Program-made: the position numbers and the translations under genes
Shown here: positions 7,251 to 15,479 of the stretch, in pieces
Numbering within the stretch: the stretch's first letter is position 1
How the letters are laid out: each line of letters starts with the position of its first letter
Assembly: GCA_028284905.1 (NCBI GenBank)
Contig: JANQQU010000070.1
Coordinates: 1 to 50,856 of the forward strand
DNA from: Calditrichia bacterium
GTDB lineage: Bacteria; Calditrichota; Calditrichia; RBG-13-44-9; J075
Length of the DNA stretch: 50,856 nucleotides
Direction: 5' to 3'
Notes under the pieces: model-generated
Databases searched by the model: none
Told to the model about the DNA's origin: nothing
Seen by the model: only the letters and a program-made list of their open reading frames with translations

Positions 7251-7464
7251 AACTACCTCCTGGGTAAAAAACTACTGCCAACCGAAAACTTTGCTTTTTG
7301 CAATCTATATTCTAATAAGTGAATTTCCATTTCAAGCGTGGTGACATAAGTCTAAATACCATTACTTTTTTCGAAATCCGTTATCTTCAATTCTGTTTAC
7401 GAGAAAACGGCGATATTGTTCATTAACGAACTTTTCCGGGAAAGTCAAGATATTTTCCCTCGAA

Positions 7465-8490
7465 TTAGAAATGCATGTTCACTAAAGGGAGAATTCTTAA
7501 AAATTTGGGATTATTACGGACATAATTGATCAATCCGAACTGGATACCTTTTAACTTTCGGGCATAATTCAGAATGCCGATCGATACGCCCTTTTGCAAG
7601 CCGCGCATCCGGTTGAATGCACTGAATGCAAGTCCTTCGTACTGTCCACCCGGCTCAATGCTGACGGTTCCCAATGCCAGGGATGCCCCACGAATATCGA
7701 CACCACCGACGCCGAAACCGGCAATGCTGATGCCATCGATCATTCTGCTGCCGATGCCAATGCCGGCAATGTTAATACCGGTGATTTTCTCACCCGACCC
7801 AATGCCGATACCGGCAAGGTTTATTCCGGTTAACATGCCGCCGGTGCCAACGGCCAGACCAGCGATATTGATGCCGGTGATATCTCGTCCGGCGCCAACT
7901 GCCAAACCACTTAAAGTGATACCGTTAATATTTTCCCCGGTGCCGACACCAAGCAGCCCAAAGGTAAATCCGCTAATATTTTCTCCGGCTCCAGTCGCCA
8001 GACCACCAATGCTTATACCATTCAAATCTCTGCCGGCACCCACTGCCAGCAATCCAAAATTGAATCCGCTGACATTTTCTCCGGCACCGACTGCCAAGCC
8101 ACCAATGTTTATGCCGCTGACATCCCGGCCGGCACCAACCGCCAGAAGGCCAAGGGAGATGCCACTAAGGTTTTCCCGGGCACCAACACCCAGCGCACCG
8201 ATGGATACGCCGCTAATATTCCCCGCGTCAGGAAAAACGCCCAGGGAAAGACCGCTGACGTCCGCGTATTCGTTGCGGTTGGAATGCCAGAAAGTGATGT
8301 TTACGCCACGAATACGCTCTACATCGCGATCGCGAAAGTTAATGCGCAATCCGGTAAAATTTTTCGAATTGCCAATGCTGATGCCATTGCTCTCCGTGGG
8401 GATATCAAGACTGGCGGAATTCTCTTCCCCGGCAGATAAACTGCTGAGACAAAAGCTGGTCAAAAGAATCAATAGTAAATTTTTCATCAT
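7465..8490 (-). CDS. LA_2272-type surface repeat protein with 16-residue repeats
   Basis: The 341-residue protein has a signal peptide (to about SLSA, residue 20) and then at least ten tandem 16-residue repeats from about residue 77 to 265, with consensus N-x-S-G-x-x-x-G-x-L-A-V-G-A-G-E/R. Neighbouring repeats alternate (GLLAVGAGR then GGLAVGAGE), so the true unit may be 32 residues. The pattern matches the LA_2272/LA_2273 surface-repeat family known from Leptospira and FCB genomes, probably a beta-rich outer-membrane or exported structure. The C terminus (ILPLVNMHF) ends in Phe like an outer-membrane protein. The repeats create a long Pro-rich open frame on the other strand, which I consider a shadow. 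Confidence 0.75.
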   Translation of the reverse strand: MMKNLLLILLTSFCLSSLSAGEENSASLDIPTESNGISIGNSKNFTGLRINFRDRDVERIRGVNITFWHSNRNEYADVSGLSLGVFPDAGNISGVSIGALGVGARENLSGISLGLLAVGAGRDVSGINIGGLAVGAGENVSGFNFGLLAVGAGRDLNGISIGGLATGAGENISGFTFGLLGVGTGENINGITLSGLAVGAGRDITGINIAGLAVGTGGMLTGINLAGIGIGSGEKITGINIAGIGIGSRMIDGISIAGFGVGGVDIRGASLALGTVSIEPGGQYEGLAFSAFNRMRGLQKGVSIGILNYARKLKGIQFGLINYVRNNPKFLRILPLVNMHF

Positions 8491-8523
8491 AAAATCCTCT
8501 CAAATAATTTTAATGGCCGCTAT

Positions 8524-8688
8524 AAAAATTTAGGTAGTGATAAAGAAGCAATGCTCTTCAATCCGGTCATTGCGAGGCGCTTTTTGCCGAAGCAATCTTA
8601 AACGTGCATGCAACATGGAGATCGCTTCGTCGCTGCACTCCTCGCGATGACAGCTTTAGTATTACATGTCTAACACTACCAAAATTTA
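8524..8688. repeat. MITE-like element with terminal inverted repeats
   Basis: The ends AAATTTAGGTAGTG (from 8526) and CACTACCAAAATTTA (8674-8688) are near-perfect inverted repeats. Inside, TCATTGCGAGGCGC...GAAGCAATCT (from about 8567) is roughly inverted as GAGATCGCTTCGTCGC...CTCCTCGCGATGACA (to 8652), so most of the element folds on itself. The TCATTGCGAGG / CCTCGCGATGA core resembles a dispersed intergenic repeat seen in several bacterial phyla. A truncated copy lies at 107-163. No protein is encoded. Confidence 0.7.
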
Positions 8689-8726
8689 TTGGCAAAGATG
8701 ACTAGCTGCCACCTTTGCCAAACTGT

Positions 8727-11132
8727 TTATTCGTAGCGAATTGCATTTACCGGATTTGCCAACGCTGCTTTTAGCGCTTGAAAGATGACGCTGCCAGCGG
8801 CGATGAGAAAAGCGAGTGCTGCGCTAAAGAGAAAAGCGCCAATCCCCAACTCGTAATGATAGGGAAAGCCGTTGAGCCATTCCTGCATATAAAAATAGGC
8901 GATGGGCCAGGCGAGTAAATTCGCGAATAATACCAGGCGGGTAAATTCATCGGATAGCAGGGTGACAATACCGGGAATGGAAGCACCGAGTGTTTTTCGG
9001 ATGCCGATCTCCTTGCGCCGTTGCTCGGCAGTGTAGGATGCTAGGCCAAAGATGCCCAGGCAGGCGATAAAAATTGCCAGTCCGGAAAAGTAGATAAAAA
9101 TTTCCATAAATCGCGCTTCAGAATTGTAGAGCTGGTGAATGTCTTCATCCAGGAATGTGCTGCTGAACGGCTCATCCGCGATGATGGTGTCCCATTTATC
9201 TTTCAGAAAATCGATAGCTGCCGGCATATCGCGGGCGCTAATTTTAATCGACATCCAGTTGATCCAGTTCCGGGACATAAAAAAGACTGCCGGTTGAATT
9301 TCCGTATGCAAAGATTCGAAGTGAATATTACGAGCGACGCCGACCACTGCGCCTTTTTTCGGAATCCATTGAAAACTGTCGTTGACGGTGCTGGTTTCGA
9401 ACCATTTTCCAAGCGGTTGCTCCCATCCGATTTCCTGAACAGCAGCTTCGTTGAGAATAATTCCTTCCTCAAAATCCGATCCGTATGCCTCGGAAAAGCT
9501 GCGTCCCTCAATGATCTCGATACCTAAAGTTTCGAAGAAATCGTAATCGACGGTGACGACTTTGATCGATGTTGCTTTCTCCGGATCGACCCCTTCTGCC
9601 TTGTAGCCAAGGTTGCTGCTCAGGCGGCGTGTCGGTCGTTTGTTTGAGGCGGTGACACTTATAATGTCGCTATTCTTCAGAACTTCTGTTTTATAAGTCG
9701 CATACAATTCCTGCCCCGGATGGGGAATGATGACGACCTGCTCCGGTTCGATACCGAGCTTTTTGTTGCGGAGAAAATCCAGCTGGTTATAAGTGACAGT
9801 GGTGCAGATTATCAACACGATGGAAATACTGAATTGCAAAATTACCAGCCCTTTGCGCAGCCAGGAGGCCGAAGAACGAATACTTTTAATGCCTTTCAGA
9901 ACAGCAAGGGGATTAAAGGCGGAAAGGAAGAAAGCCGGGTAACTACCTGCAAAGATTCCAACCAGCAGGGAGAGGCCGAAAAAGCCGGCGAGTAAAGGCC
10001 AGTTATTGGCAACATCGATTGCCATTTCCTTGCCGGCAAATTCGTTAAAGACAGGTAAAAATAAGAGCACGATGAGAAATGCCAAACCGACGGCGAACAG
10101 GGTGATTAGGATTGCTTCTCCCAAAAATTGGGTGATTAGCTGCTGCCGATAGGCCCCGAGTACTTTTCGCATTCCTACTTCCCGGGCGCGATTGGCCGAG
10201 CGGGCTGTTGCCAGATTCATGTAATTAATCGAAGCGATTAGCAATAGGAATGCGGCAATTGCACTGAATATGTAAACATAAAGAATGTCGCCATTTGGCT
10301 CAATTTCACCGCGCAGGTGGGACTTTAGATGAATGTCCTTCAAGGGCTGTAAATAAAGTTCGGCAAAGTTATTGAAATTTTCATCAACATGCCTGGTGCC
10401 AAAATCCGGAAGTTGACTTTCCAGTCTGCTGGCAGCATAATTTTCCGGCAATCGTAAATAGGTATAACTGCTTCCTTCCCCCCAGTTTTGCAGAACGATG
10501 TCGAGGAAAATTTGCGGTCCGGTATTCATGGACATCATCATATCGAAATGGAAATGGGAATGAACCGGCATCTCCTCCATAATCCCGGTAACTCTCCAGT
10601 CGTGGTATTCGCCGTAATGTTCGATGCGTAATGTTTTGCCAATCGGGTCTTCTTCACCAAAGTATTTTTGAGCAACCGCCTCGGTAAGAACGATCGAAAA
10701 TGGCGCTTGCAGAACGGTGGCAGGATCTCCGTTGATTAAAGGCGCGGTGAAAAACTGAAAGAAATCTTCGTCCGCAAAACATAGTCCGGTCTCCTGAAAA
10801 CGAAGATCATCTTTTTCTACCATGGCATGCCAGGGGCGTAAGCGAATGGCTGCTTCGATTTCATTAAAAGCGGATTTCAGTGTGGGGGCAAGGCGATAAG
10901 ACATAATAGGGGAAGAGGAGATGCTGCCATTCGGTCGTTTCCAATCGATCGCCACCCGGTAGATCCGGTCTCCATCCAAATGATGCTGATCGTATTTTAA
11001 TTCGTCCTGCACAAACAGGACAATAAGGAAACAGCAGGCAATACCGATTGCTAATCCCAGGACATTTATCAGGGAGTAAGCTTTGTATTTGCGGATATTG
11101 CGCAGGGCGATTTTAAGATAGCTTTGCAACAT
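8727..11132 (-). CDS. ABC transporter permease, MacB/FtsX type
   Basis: The 801-residue protein has the FCB-type layout: an N-terminal LKIALRNIRKYKAYSLINVLGLAIG segment (read as LKIALRNIRKYKAYSL plus the membrane part INVLGLAIG) with the first membrane helix, a large periplasmic MacB-core domain, a three-helix FtsX unit (about 285-420), a second periplasmic domain, and a C-terminal FtsX unit containing RRKEIGIRKTLGAS. It ends ANPVNAIRYE. Such permeases work with an ATPase in mechanotransmission, exporting lipoproteins or peptides, or in cell-envelope stress. No ATPase gene is adjacent, so its partner must lie elsewhere. fdhD lies upstream on the same strand, separated by a 300-bp repeat-filled gap. 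Confidence 0.88.
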   Translation of the reverse strand: MLQSYLKIALRNIRKYKAYSLINVLGLAIGIACCFLIVLFVQDELKYDQHHLDGDRIYRVAIDWKRPNGSISSSPIMSYRLAPTLKSAFNEIEAAIRLRPWHAMVEKDDLRFQETGLCFADEDFFQFFTAPLINGDPATVLQAPFSIVLTEAVAQKYFGEEDPIGKTLRIEHYGEYHDWRVTGIMEEMPVHSHFHFDMMMSMNTGPQIFLDIVLQNWGEGSSYTYLRLPENYAASRLESQLPDFGTRHVDENFNNFAELYLQPLKDIHLKSHLRGEIEPNGDILYVYIFSAIAAFLLLIASINYMNLATARSANRAREVGMRKVLGAYRQQLITQFLGEAILITLFAVGLAFLIVLLFLPVFNEFAGKEMAIDVANNWPLLAGFFGLSLLVGIFAGSYPAFFLSAFNPLAVLKGIKSIRSSASWLRKGLVILQFSISIVLIICTTVTYNQLDFLRNKKLGIEPEQVVIIPHPGQELYATYKTEVLKNSDIISVTASNKRPTRRLSSNLGYKAEGVDPEKATSIKVVTVDYDFFETLGIEIIEGRSFSEAYGSDFEEGIILNEAAVQEIGWEQPLGKWFETSTVNDSFQWIPKKGAVVGVARNIHFESLHTEIQPAVFFMSRNWINWMSIKISARDMPAAIDFLKDKWDTIIADEPFSSTFLDEDIHQLYNSEARFMEIFIYFSGLAIFIACLGIFGLASYTAEQRRKEIGIRKTLGASIPGIVTLLSDEFTRLVLFANLLAWPIAYFYMQEWLNGFPYHYELGIGAFLFSAALAFLIAAGSVIFQALKAALANPVNAIRYE

Positions 11133-11154
11133 GGGCTGGGCTCTCCGTTTTGTA

Positions 11155-11365
11155 AGTTCAAAATTCGGAGTTCAAAGTTCAGAGTCTTATCTCGTTCCTA
11201 TTCCGGAGGACCGGAATGGGAACGCAATTGTTTGCGAAATTCTGTTTCGCGGGCAAGAACTGATTGGGAAACAGAGTTTCCCGCATACTTCATTCCCATT
11301 CCGGCCCTCCGGAATAGGAACGAGGCCCTAACGAGGTGTCAACTTTGAACTCCAAACTCTGAATT
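11155..11365. repeat. Nested inverted repeat: heptad arrays around a 32-bp stem
   Basis: The left flank reads in heptads AGTTCAA, AATTCGG, AGTTCAA, AGTTCAG (11155-11182). The right flank carries the inverted heptads TTGAACT, CCAAACT, CTGAATT (11345-11365). Between them a 32-bp stem with one mismatch joins 11191-11222 (starting CTCGTTCCTATTCCGGAGG) and 11293-11324. The loop holds a further imperfect inverted pair around CTGTTTCGC / GGGAAACAG. It fills most of the gap between the permease and fdhD. It may be a terminator after fdhD or a mobile palindromic element. Confidence 0.75.
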
Positions 11366-11431
11366 AGATACTTGAAAAGCTGAAAGGTTTGCTTACGGGA
11401 GAGAATGCGAGATGTTTCTGAAAGATAAATA

Positions 11432-12277
11432 CTAACGGAGACGTTGCTCCCCGGCATAGACATTGTATCGGTCTTCCCGCAAAAAGCCGACAAGCGTGAT
11501 GCCATATTCACGGGCAAGTTCCACGGCGAGGCTGCTCGGTGCGCCGATTGAGGCAATCATTGGAATACCGGCAAGAATTGCTTTTTGAATCAGCTCAAAG
11601 CTGGCCCGGCCACTCAAGAGTAAAACGGTATTCGATAGGGGCATAAAGCCATTCAGAATTTGATCGCCGACTAACTTGTCGAGAGCATTATGACGACCGA
11701 TATCTTCAAATGACTTCAGGAGGTTGCCACTGGTATCAAATAACCCGACAGCGTGTAAGCCCCCGGTGCGGGAGAAGGTGGATTGTGCACGGAAGAGTTT
11801 TTCCGGTAAAGCAGCGAGATAATCCTGGGAAATCCTAAAATCACCCAGCGGATTTATTGCACAAGCCTGACGAACCAGTTCCAGTGAGGCTTTTCCGCAA
11901 ATACCGCAACTGGAATTGATATAGACATTACGGCTAAGAATGGCGGGGTCGAAGACGGAGTTTTCGCTGAGCAGGATGTTGACAATATTGAATTGCTGCA
12001 GCTCATCCCGGGGGACGCAATAGGCGATTTCCCGAATATCATCCCGGCCTTGAATAACACTTTCGCTGAAGAGAAACCCGGTCGCCAGCTCAAAGTCTTT
12101 CCCAGGAGTGCGCATTGTAACAGCCAGGGAATGATAGGTGCCGTTAAAATCTTTCGCAGAAGCTGCCCGGATTTCCAACGGCTCTTCAACCGCCAGCTGG
12201 TCAGATTTATGCTTGCTTTGTGTCCCATTAATGCTGGTGATAGTAAACCGGGACGTCGTGCCATGGCGATTGCTCAT
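11432..12277 (-). CDS. fdhD: Formate dehydrogenase accessory sulfurtransferase FdhD
   Basis: The 281-residue protein matches FdhD. It has EEPLEIR near residue 31, TMRTPGKDFELATGFLFSE at about 54-72, and the key CGICG motif (Cys124, Cys127). Further motifs are RTGGLHAVGLFD, EDIGRHNALDKLVG and SGRASFELIQKA. FdhD carries sulfur from a cysteine desulfurase to the molybdenum/tungsten bis-MGD cofactor of formate dehydrogenases, and acts in the cytoplasm. No formate dehydrogenase or cofactor gene lies in the window, so its client must be elsewhere. It is followed by the nested repeat at 11155-11365 and preceded by a word-repeat gap next to mrp. Confidence 0.93.
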   Translation of the reverse strand: MSNRHGTTSRFTITSINGTQSKHKSDQLAVEEPLEIRAASAKDFNGTYHSLAVTMRTPGKDFELATGFLFSESVIQGRDDIREIAYCVPRDELQQFNIVNILLSENSVFDPAILSRNVYINSSCGICGKASLELVRQACAINPLGDFRISQDYLAALPEKLFRAQSTFSRTGGLHAVGLFDTSGNLLKSFEDIGRHNALDKLVGDQILNGFMPLSNTVLLLSGRASFELIQKAILAGIPMIASIGAPSSLAVELAREYGITLVGFLREDRYNVYAGEQRLR

Positions 12278-12322
12278 CCGGAAAATGTATCCTTAACAAT
12301 TGTGATATCTGAATATTGAAGA

Positions 12323-12404
12323 AGGAAATGGGCAGATATACAAATATGCAAATGTATCATTGCCTTATTTGTATTTTTGCCCATTTGCCCATTTGTATAT
12401 TTGC
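12323..12404. repeat. GGCAAATG / ATATAC word array with inverted partner
   Basis: The gap between fdhD and mrp holds AAATGGGCAGATATACAAATATGC and, inverted, GCCCATTTGCCCATTTGTATAT (both shown in part). ATATACAAAT (12336-12345) pairs perfectly with ATTTGTATAT (12391-12400). The array ends 7-10 bases from the mrp stop on the minus strand. The same GGCAAATG word is used on the other side of mrp (13628-13677). Confidence 0.65.
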
Positions 12405-12410
12405 TTCTTA

Positions 12411-13490
12411 TTACCGTCCGACTCTTTCCAGTAATCCCTGCGCCAGCAGTTCCTTGGCAATTTCCCTAAATGCTTTGGTGGCCTCACTGTCCGGGTTTTT
12501 GGCAACAATCGGTACGCCGGTATCACCGCCTTCGGCAATTTCCGGATCAATAGGAATTTCGCCAAGAAAAGGCACGCCCAATTCAAAGGCTGCTTTCGGG
12601 CCACCACCTTTACCGAAAATGTAAACCGGCTCCCCGGTGGCAGCGTTGGGATAAAAACTCATATTTTCTAAGATGCCAAAGGTTGGAGTGTTCAGCTTTT
12701 TAAACATTTGGTATCCCCGGCGGGCGTCCACCAGAGAAACTTCCTGCGGGGTGGTTACGACGACAGCGCCGGTAATCGGGGTCTTTTGGACCAGGCTCAG
12801 CTGCACATCACCAGTGCCGGGAGGCAAATCGATAACCAGTACATCCAATTCTCCCCAGGCGACATCTTTCAGGAACTGATCGACAGCCTTGATGACCATC
12901 GGGCCGCGCCAGACAACCGGCGTATCTTTATCGAGAATGAATCCCATCGACATCATCTTGATATCATACTTTTCCAGAGGGAGCAGTTTTTGATCCTGAT
13001 TGACCATCGGTTTGTCATGAATACCCATCATAATGTCGACACTGGGGCCGTAGATGTCGCTGTCCATCAAACCAACTTTCAGACCTTCCTGGGAGAGGGC
13101 AATTGCCAGATTAGTACTAACAGTGGATTTGCCAACGCCGCCTTTACCGGAAGCAACTGCCAGCACACTTTTAATACCCGGGATCGGCGCTCTGCCAGCC
13201 CAGGGATCATTTGGCTTGGCATTCTGCCCGGGCATGGCCATGGTCGGAATTCCTTCCATTACCATCACGCGACGCTCGGGAAGTTCTGCTTTCATTAAGT
13301 CCTGTATTTCCTGCTTGACGGTCGCCTTGGTCTCCGCATTCTTTGTATTAAACTTTAAATCGATAGTGATTCGACTATCCTGAATATTGATATTGCTGAT
13401 TATCCCGAAGGTAACAATGTCATGGTTAAAGCCGGGGTAAGAGATTCTGCTAAGGAGCGATCGGATATAGTCTTCGGTTATCTGGGGCAT
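12411..13490 (-). CDS. mrp: Mrp/NBP35-family iron-sulfur carrier ATPase
   Basis: The 359-residue protein has an N-terminal MIP18 (DUF59) domain (about 5-75) and a SIMIBI ATPase domain with deviant Walker A SGKGGVGKS at 114-122, then DSDIYGPSVDIMMG and DLPPGTGDVQLS. Mrp/ApbC proteins hold and transfer 4Fe-4S clusters to apo-enzymes in the cytoplasm. The cysteine pair normally found after ENMS (CPHC in many homologues) is absent: the segment reads ENMSFYPNAATGEPVYIFG. The same loss is usual in Bacteroidota-type Mrp, which supports an FCB origin and means cluster binding must use other residues or partners. It is flanked on both sides by word-repeat hairpins. Confidence 0.92.
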   Translation of the reverse strand: MPQITEDYIRSLLSRISYPGFNHDIVTFGIISNINIQDSRITIDLKFNTKNAETKATVKQEIQDLMKAELPERRVMVMEGIPTMAMPGQNAKPNDPWAGRAPIPGIKSVLAVASGKGGVGKSTVSTNLAIALSQEGLKVGLMDSDIYGPSVDIMMGIHDKPMVNQDQKLLPLEKYDIKMMSMGFILDKDTPVVWRGPMVIKAVDQFLKDVAWGELDVLVIDLPPGTGDVQLSLVQKTPITGAVVVTTPQEVSLVDARRGYQMFKKLNTPTFGILENMSFYPNAATGEPVYIFGKGGGPKAAFELGVPFLGEIPIDPEIAEGGDTGVPIVAKNPDSEATKAFREIAKELLAQGLLERVGR

Positions 13491-13627
13491 GGCTTTTCCT
13501 TCTGCTTATATATCAAACGTTTATTGTCCGATGATGTATCGGCCCGGCAGGATACAAAAATCTGCCAGATCAATAAAATACGATGGGAAAGCTGTGGTTT
13601 CAAGCAGCAAGAAAAAAGAGGGAGGTA

Positions 13628-13677
13628 GCAAATGGGCAAATGGGCAAATGAACAAAAATGCAAAAATGCCCATTTGC
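13628..13677. repeat. GGCAAATG tandem array with inverted partner
   Basis: CAAATG recurs at 13629, 13637 and 13645, an 8-base period. The word GCAAATGGGCA (13628-13638 or 13636-13646) is perfectly inverted as TGCCCATTTGC (13667-13677). The array ends 5 bases before the plsX stop on the minus strand, and lies in front of mrp. Confidence 0.7.
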
Positions 13678-13682
13678 ATATT

Positions 13683-14726
13683 CTATTGATCAAACATGCG
13701 CATATAAAATTCTTTCATGGATTTTTCCATACTCTTGACCAGGTCACTCTGCGCGGAAAGTTCTGCCAGCAAAATGGCGTTCATAATCGCTTTTGCTTTA
13801 GAGCGGCCGTGCGCTTTGATAATCAGTTTTTTGAATCCGAGAATAGGTGCGCCGCCGTATTCGGAATAATCCAACCGCCGCTTTAATTTCTTTAGTACCG
13901 GGGAAAGCATTAAAAGTCCCGCCTTGGAAAGCAGATTTTTTTTCCAGATGCGTTTACCGGTTTGCACGGACAGTTCCGCCATGCCCTCAATGCTTTTCAA
14001 GGCTATATTGCCAATATATCCTTCCGTAACGATGACGTCGGCAACGCCGCGCATGATATCTTTCCCTTCGATATTTCCGATGAAGTTAATTGATGGCATT
14101 TCCCGGAGAGTTTTGTTCGTTTCTTTCAACACTGCGTGACCCTTGGTTTCCTCGGTGCCGATATTCAGGAGACCAACGCGCGGATTGGGGATTGCCATAA
14201 CTTCCTGCAAATAGTGAATACCCATAATTGCAAAACTGACCAATTGCGGCACGGTGCAATGTAAAGTGGCGCCAATATCAAGAATAATCGAAATGCCCGG
14301 ATCTTCCCGTTTTTGTTTCATTGCCGGAAATACTGTGGCAATCACCCCGCGTTCGATACTGGCCATGCGGGGAATTTCCCGGGAGCAGGCCATGACAGTT
14401 GCACCAGTGCTGCCGGCGCTAACCAGGGCGTCGCCTTTGCCATCACGAATCAGCTTGGCGGCAACAACGATAGAAGAATTAGGTTTTTCTTCAATCGCCG
14501 TTTTCGGATCTTCTTCCATACCGATAACATCTGTCGACGGTACCACATGCCAGCGATCTTTGGAGAGCTTTTCCTGCAATAACATGTCCATAATGCTATT
14601 TTCTTCACCGACAAAAATACATTGAATAGTCTTGCTTTCCTTGCAGGCCATCACCGCGCCTTTTATTATTTCTTGCGGTGCGTGATCTCCGCCCATTGCA
14701 TCGATAACAATTCGATTATATTTCAT
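13683..14726 (-). CDS. plsX: Phosphate acyltransferase PlsX
   Basis: The 347-residue product has the PlsX signature from the start: RIVIDAMGGDHAPQEIIKGA. Later come SAGSTGATVMACSREIPR, the NIGTEETKGH segment and IEGKDIMRGVADVIVTEGYIGN (split by function, not shown in full). PlsX turns acyl-ACP into acyl-phosphate, which PlsY uses to make lysophosphatidic acid. It is a peripheral membrane enzyme. Length is standard. The usual neighbours rpmF and fabH are not in the window. mrp follows downstream on the same strand across a word-repeat gap, and upstream lies a long non-coding stretch before ppdK on the other strand. Confidence 0.95.
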   Translation of the reverse strand: MKYNRIVIDAMGGDHAPQEIIKGAVMACKESKTIQCIFVGEENSIMDMLLQEKLSKDRWHVVPSTDVIGMEEDPKTAIEEKPNSSIVVAAKLIRDGKGDALVSAGSTGATVMACSREIPRMASIERGVIATVFPAMKQKREDPGISIILDIGATLHCTVPQLVSFAIMGIHYLQEVMAIPNPRVGLLNIGTEETKGHAVLKETNKTLREMPSINFIGNIEGKDIMRGVADVIVTEGYIGNIALKSIEGMAELSVQTGKRIWKKNLLSKAGLLMLSPVLKKLKRRLDYSEYGGAPILGFKKLIIKAHGRSKAKAIMNAILLAELSAQSDLVKSMEKSMKEFYMRMFDQ

Positions 14727-15479
14727 CCTTATTTCTCCATGCTGTTCTCGGGAATCGTTGGAGGAATCGCGTAAATTTACGCTAAAACAATATCTGTATT
14801 CGATTTTGAAATTGATTTTCCGCGCAGAAGAATATACTCAGCCGGCCGGGATATTCCAAATTGGCCAGCGGGTGAACGTTTCCGGAAAATCCGTCACGCT
14901 CTTTGAAAGTTTTTGCCTGCATCTGTATTGCGGTAGCGGTGTTTTTAGAGGAAAGCTCCCTGAAATTTTTCAAGCATTGTAAATATGGACCCTGTTAAGC
15001 TGCAATGTTGTCGGCACTAATTGTAATCTTTAACGACAGTCGTTATCGGCTTTCGCGGAATTATTCAATTTATTCGGATGATTTTCAAATATATAATGAT
15101 AAAAATTCCAAGTTTTATTAATTCTTTTGCAAAAAGAGGAAAATGAGGTTACATTGAAAGTCTAAAATTTTATATGGTAAGTGAAAGCAAAATGATGAGC
15201 GATTTATTCCTGAACGAATGCACCTAAAAAGTTCGTAAATCGTTAAAAATATTAAAAATGGCTCACCTTATTTTTAGTACCTCTATAACCAGTTATTTCC
15301 TTTCTTATTTCATAATTACTATTCTATTTAATCGGATCTTATTCTCAAAACCGGGAGCGGTATATCGTTTGACGGTATGATTATATTTCCAAATCGAATT
15401 TTGATTCATAAATCACTAAGTTAATGGTATGAATATTCGTAATTACTCTATAATCCAATGTGGTGTTTAAGGAGGATAT
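14727..15479. other. 750-bp AT-rich divergent intergenic region
   Basis: This gap separates divergent plsX and ppdK and must carry both promoters. It has only two short overlapping open frames (14758-14982 plus, 14782-14973 minus), which lack ribosome sites and family resemblance. The part from 15060 is very AT-rich. Near 15401-15440 there are TGATTCATAAATCA and TATGAATATTCG, loosely like ARG boxes bound by ArgR. The match is weak. A strong AAGGAGG immediately precedes the ppdK ATG. Confidence 0.5.

Noticed and set aside
7574-8533. Long Pro/Met-rich open frame on the plus strand (319 codons)
   Set aside because: It is the antisense of the glycine-rich 16-residue repeats; the repeat codons prevent stops on the other strand. 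No ribosome site and no plausible protein composition.
14758-14982. Small gene of 74 codons between plsX and ppdK
   Set aside because: No ribosome site, low-complexity composition, and another equally long frame overlaps on the opposite strand.
15401-15440. ARG boxes controlling ppdK
   Set aside because: TGATTCATAAATCA and TATGAATATTCG only loosely match the ArgR consensus in an AT-rich stretch, so I did not call an operator.
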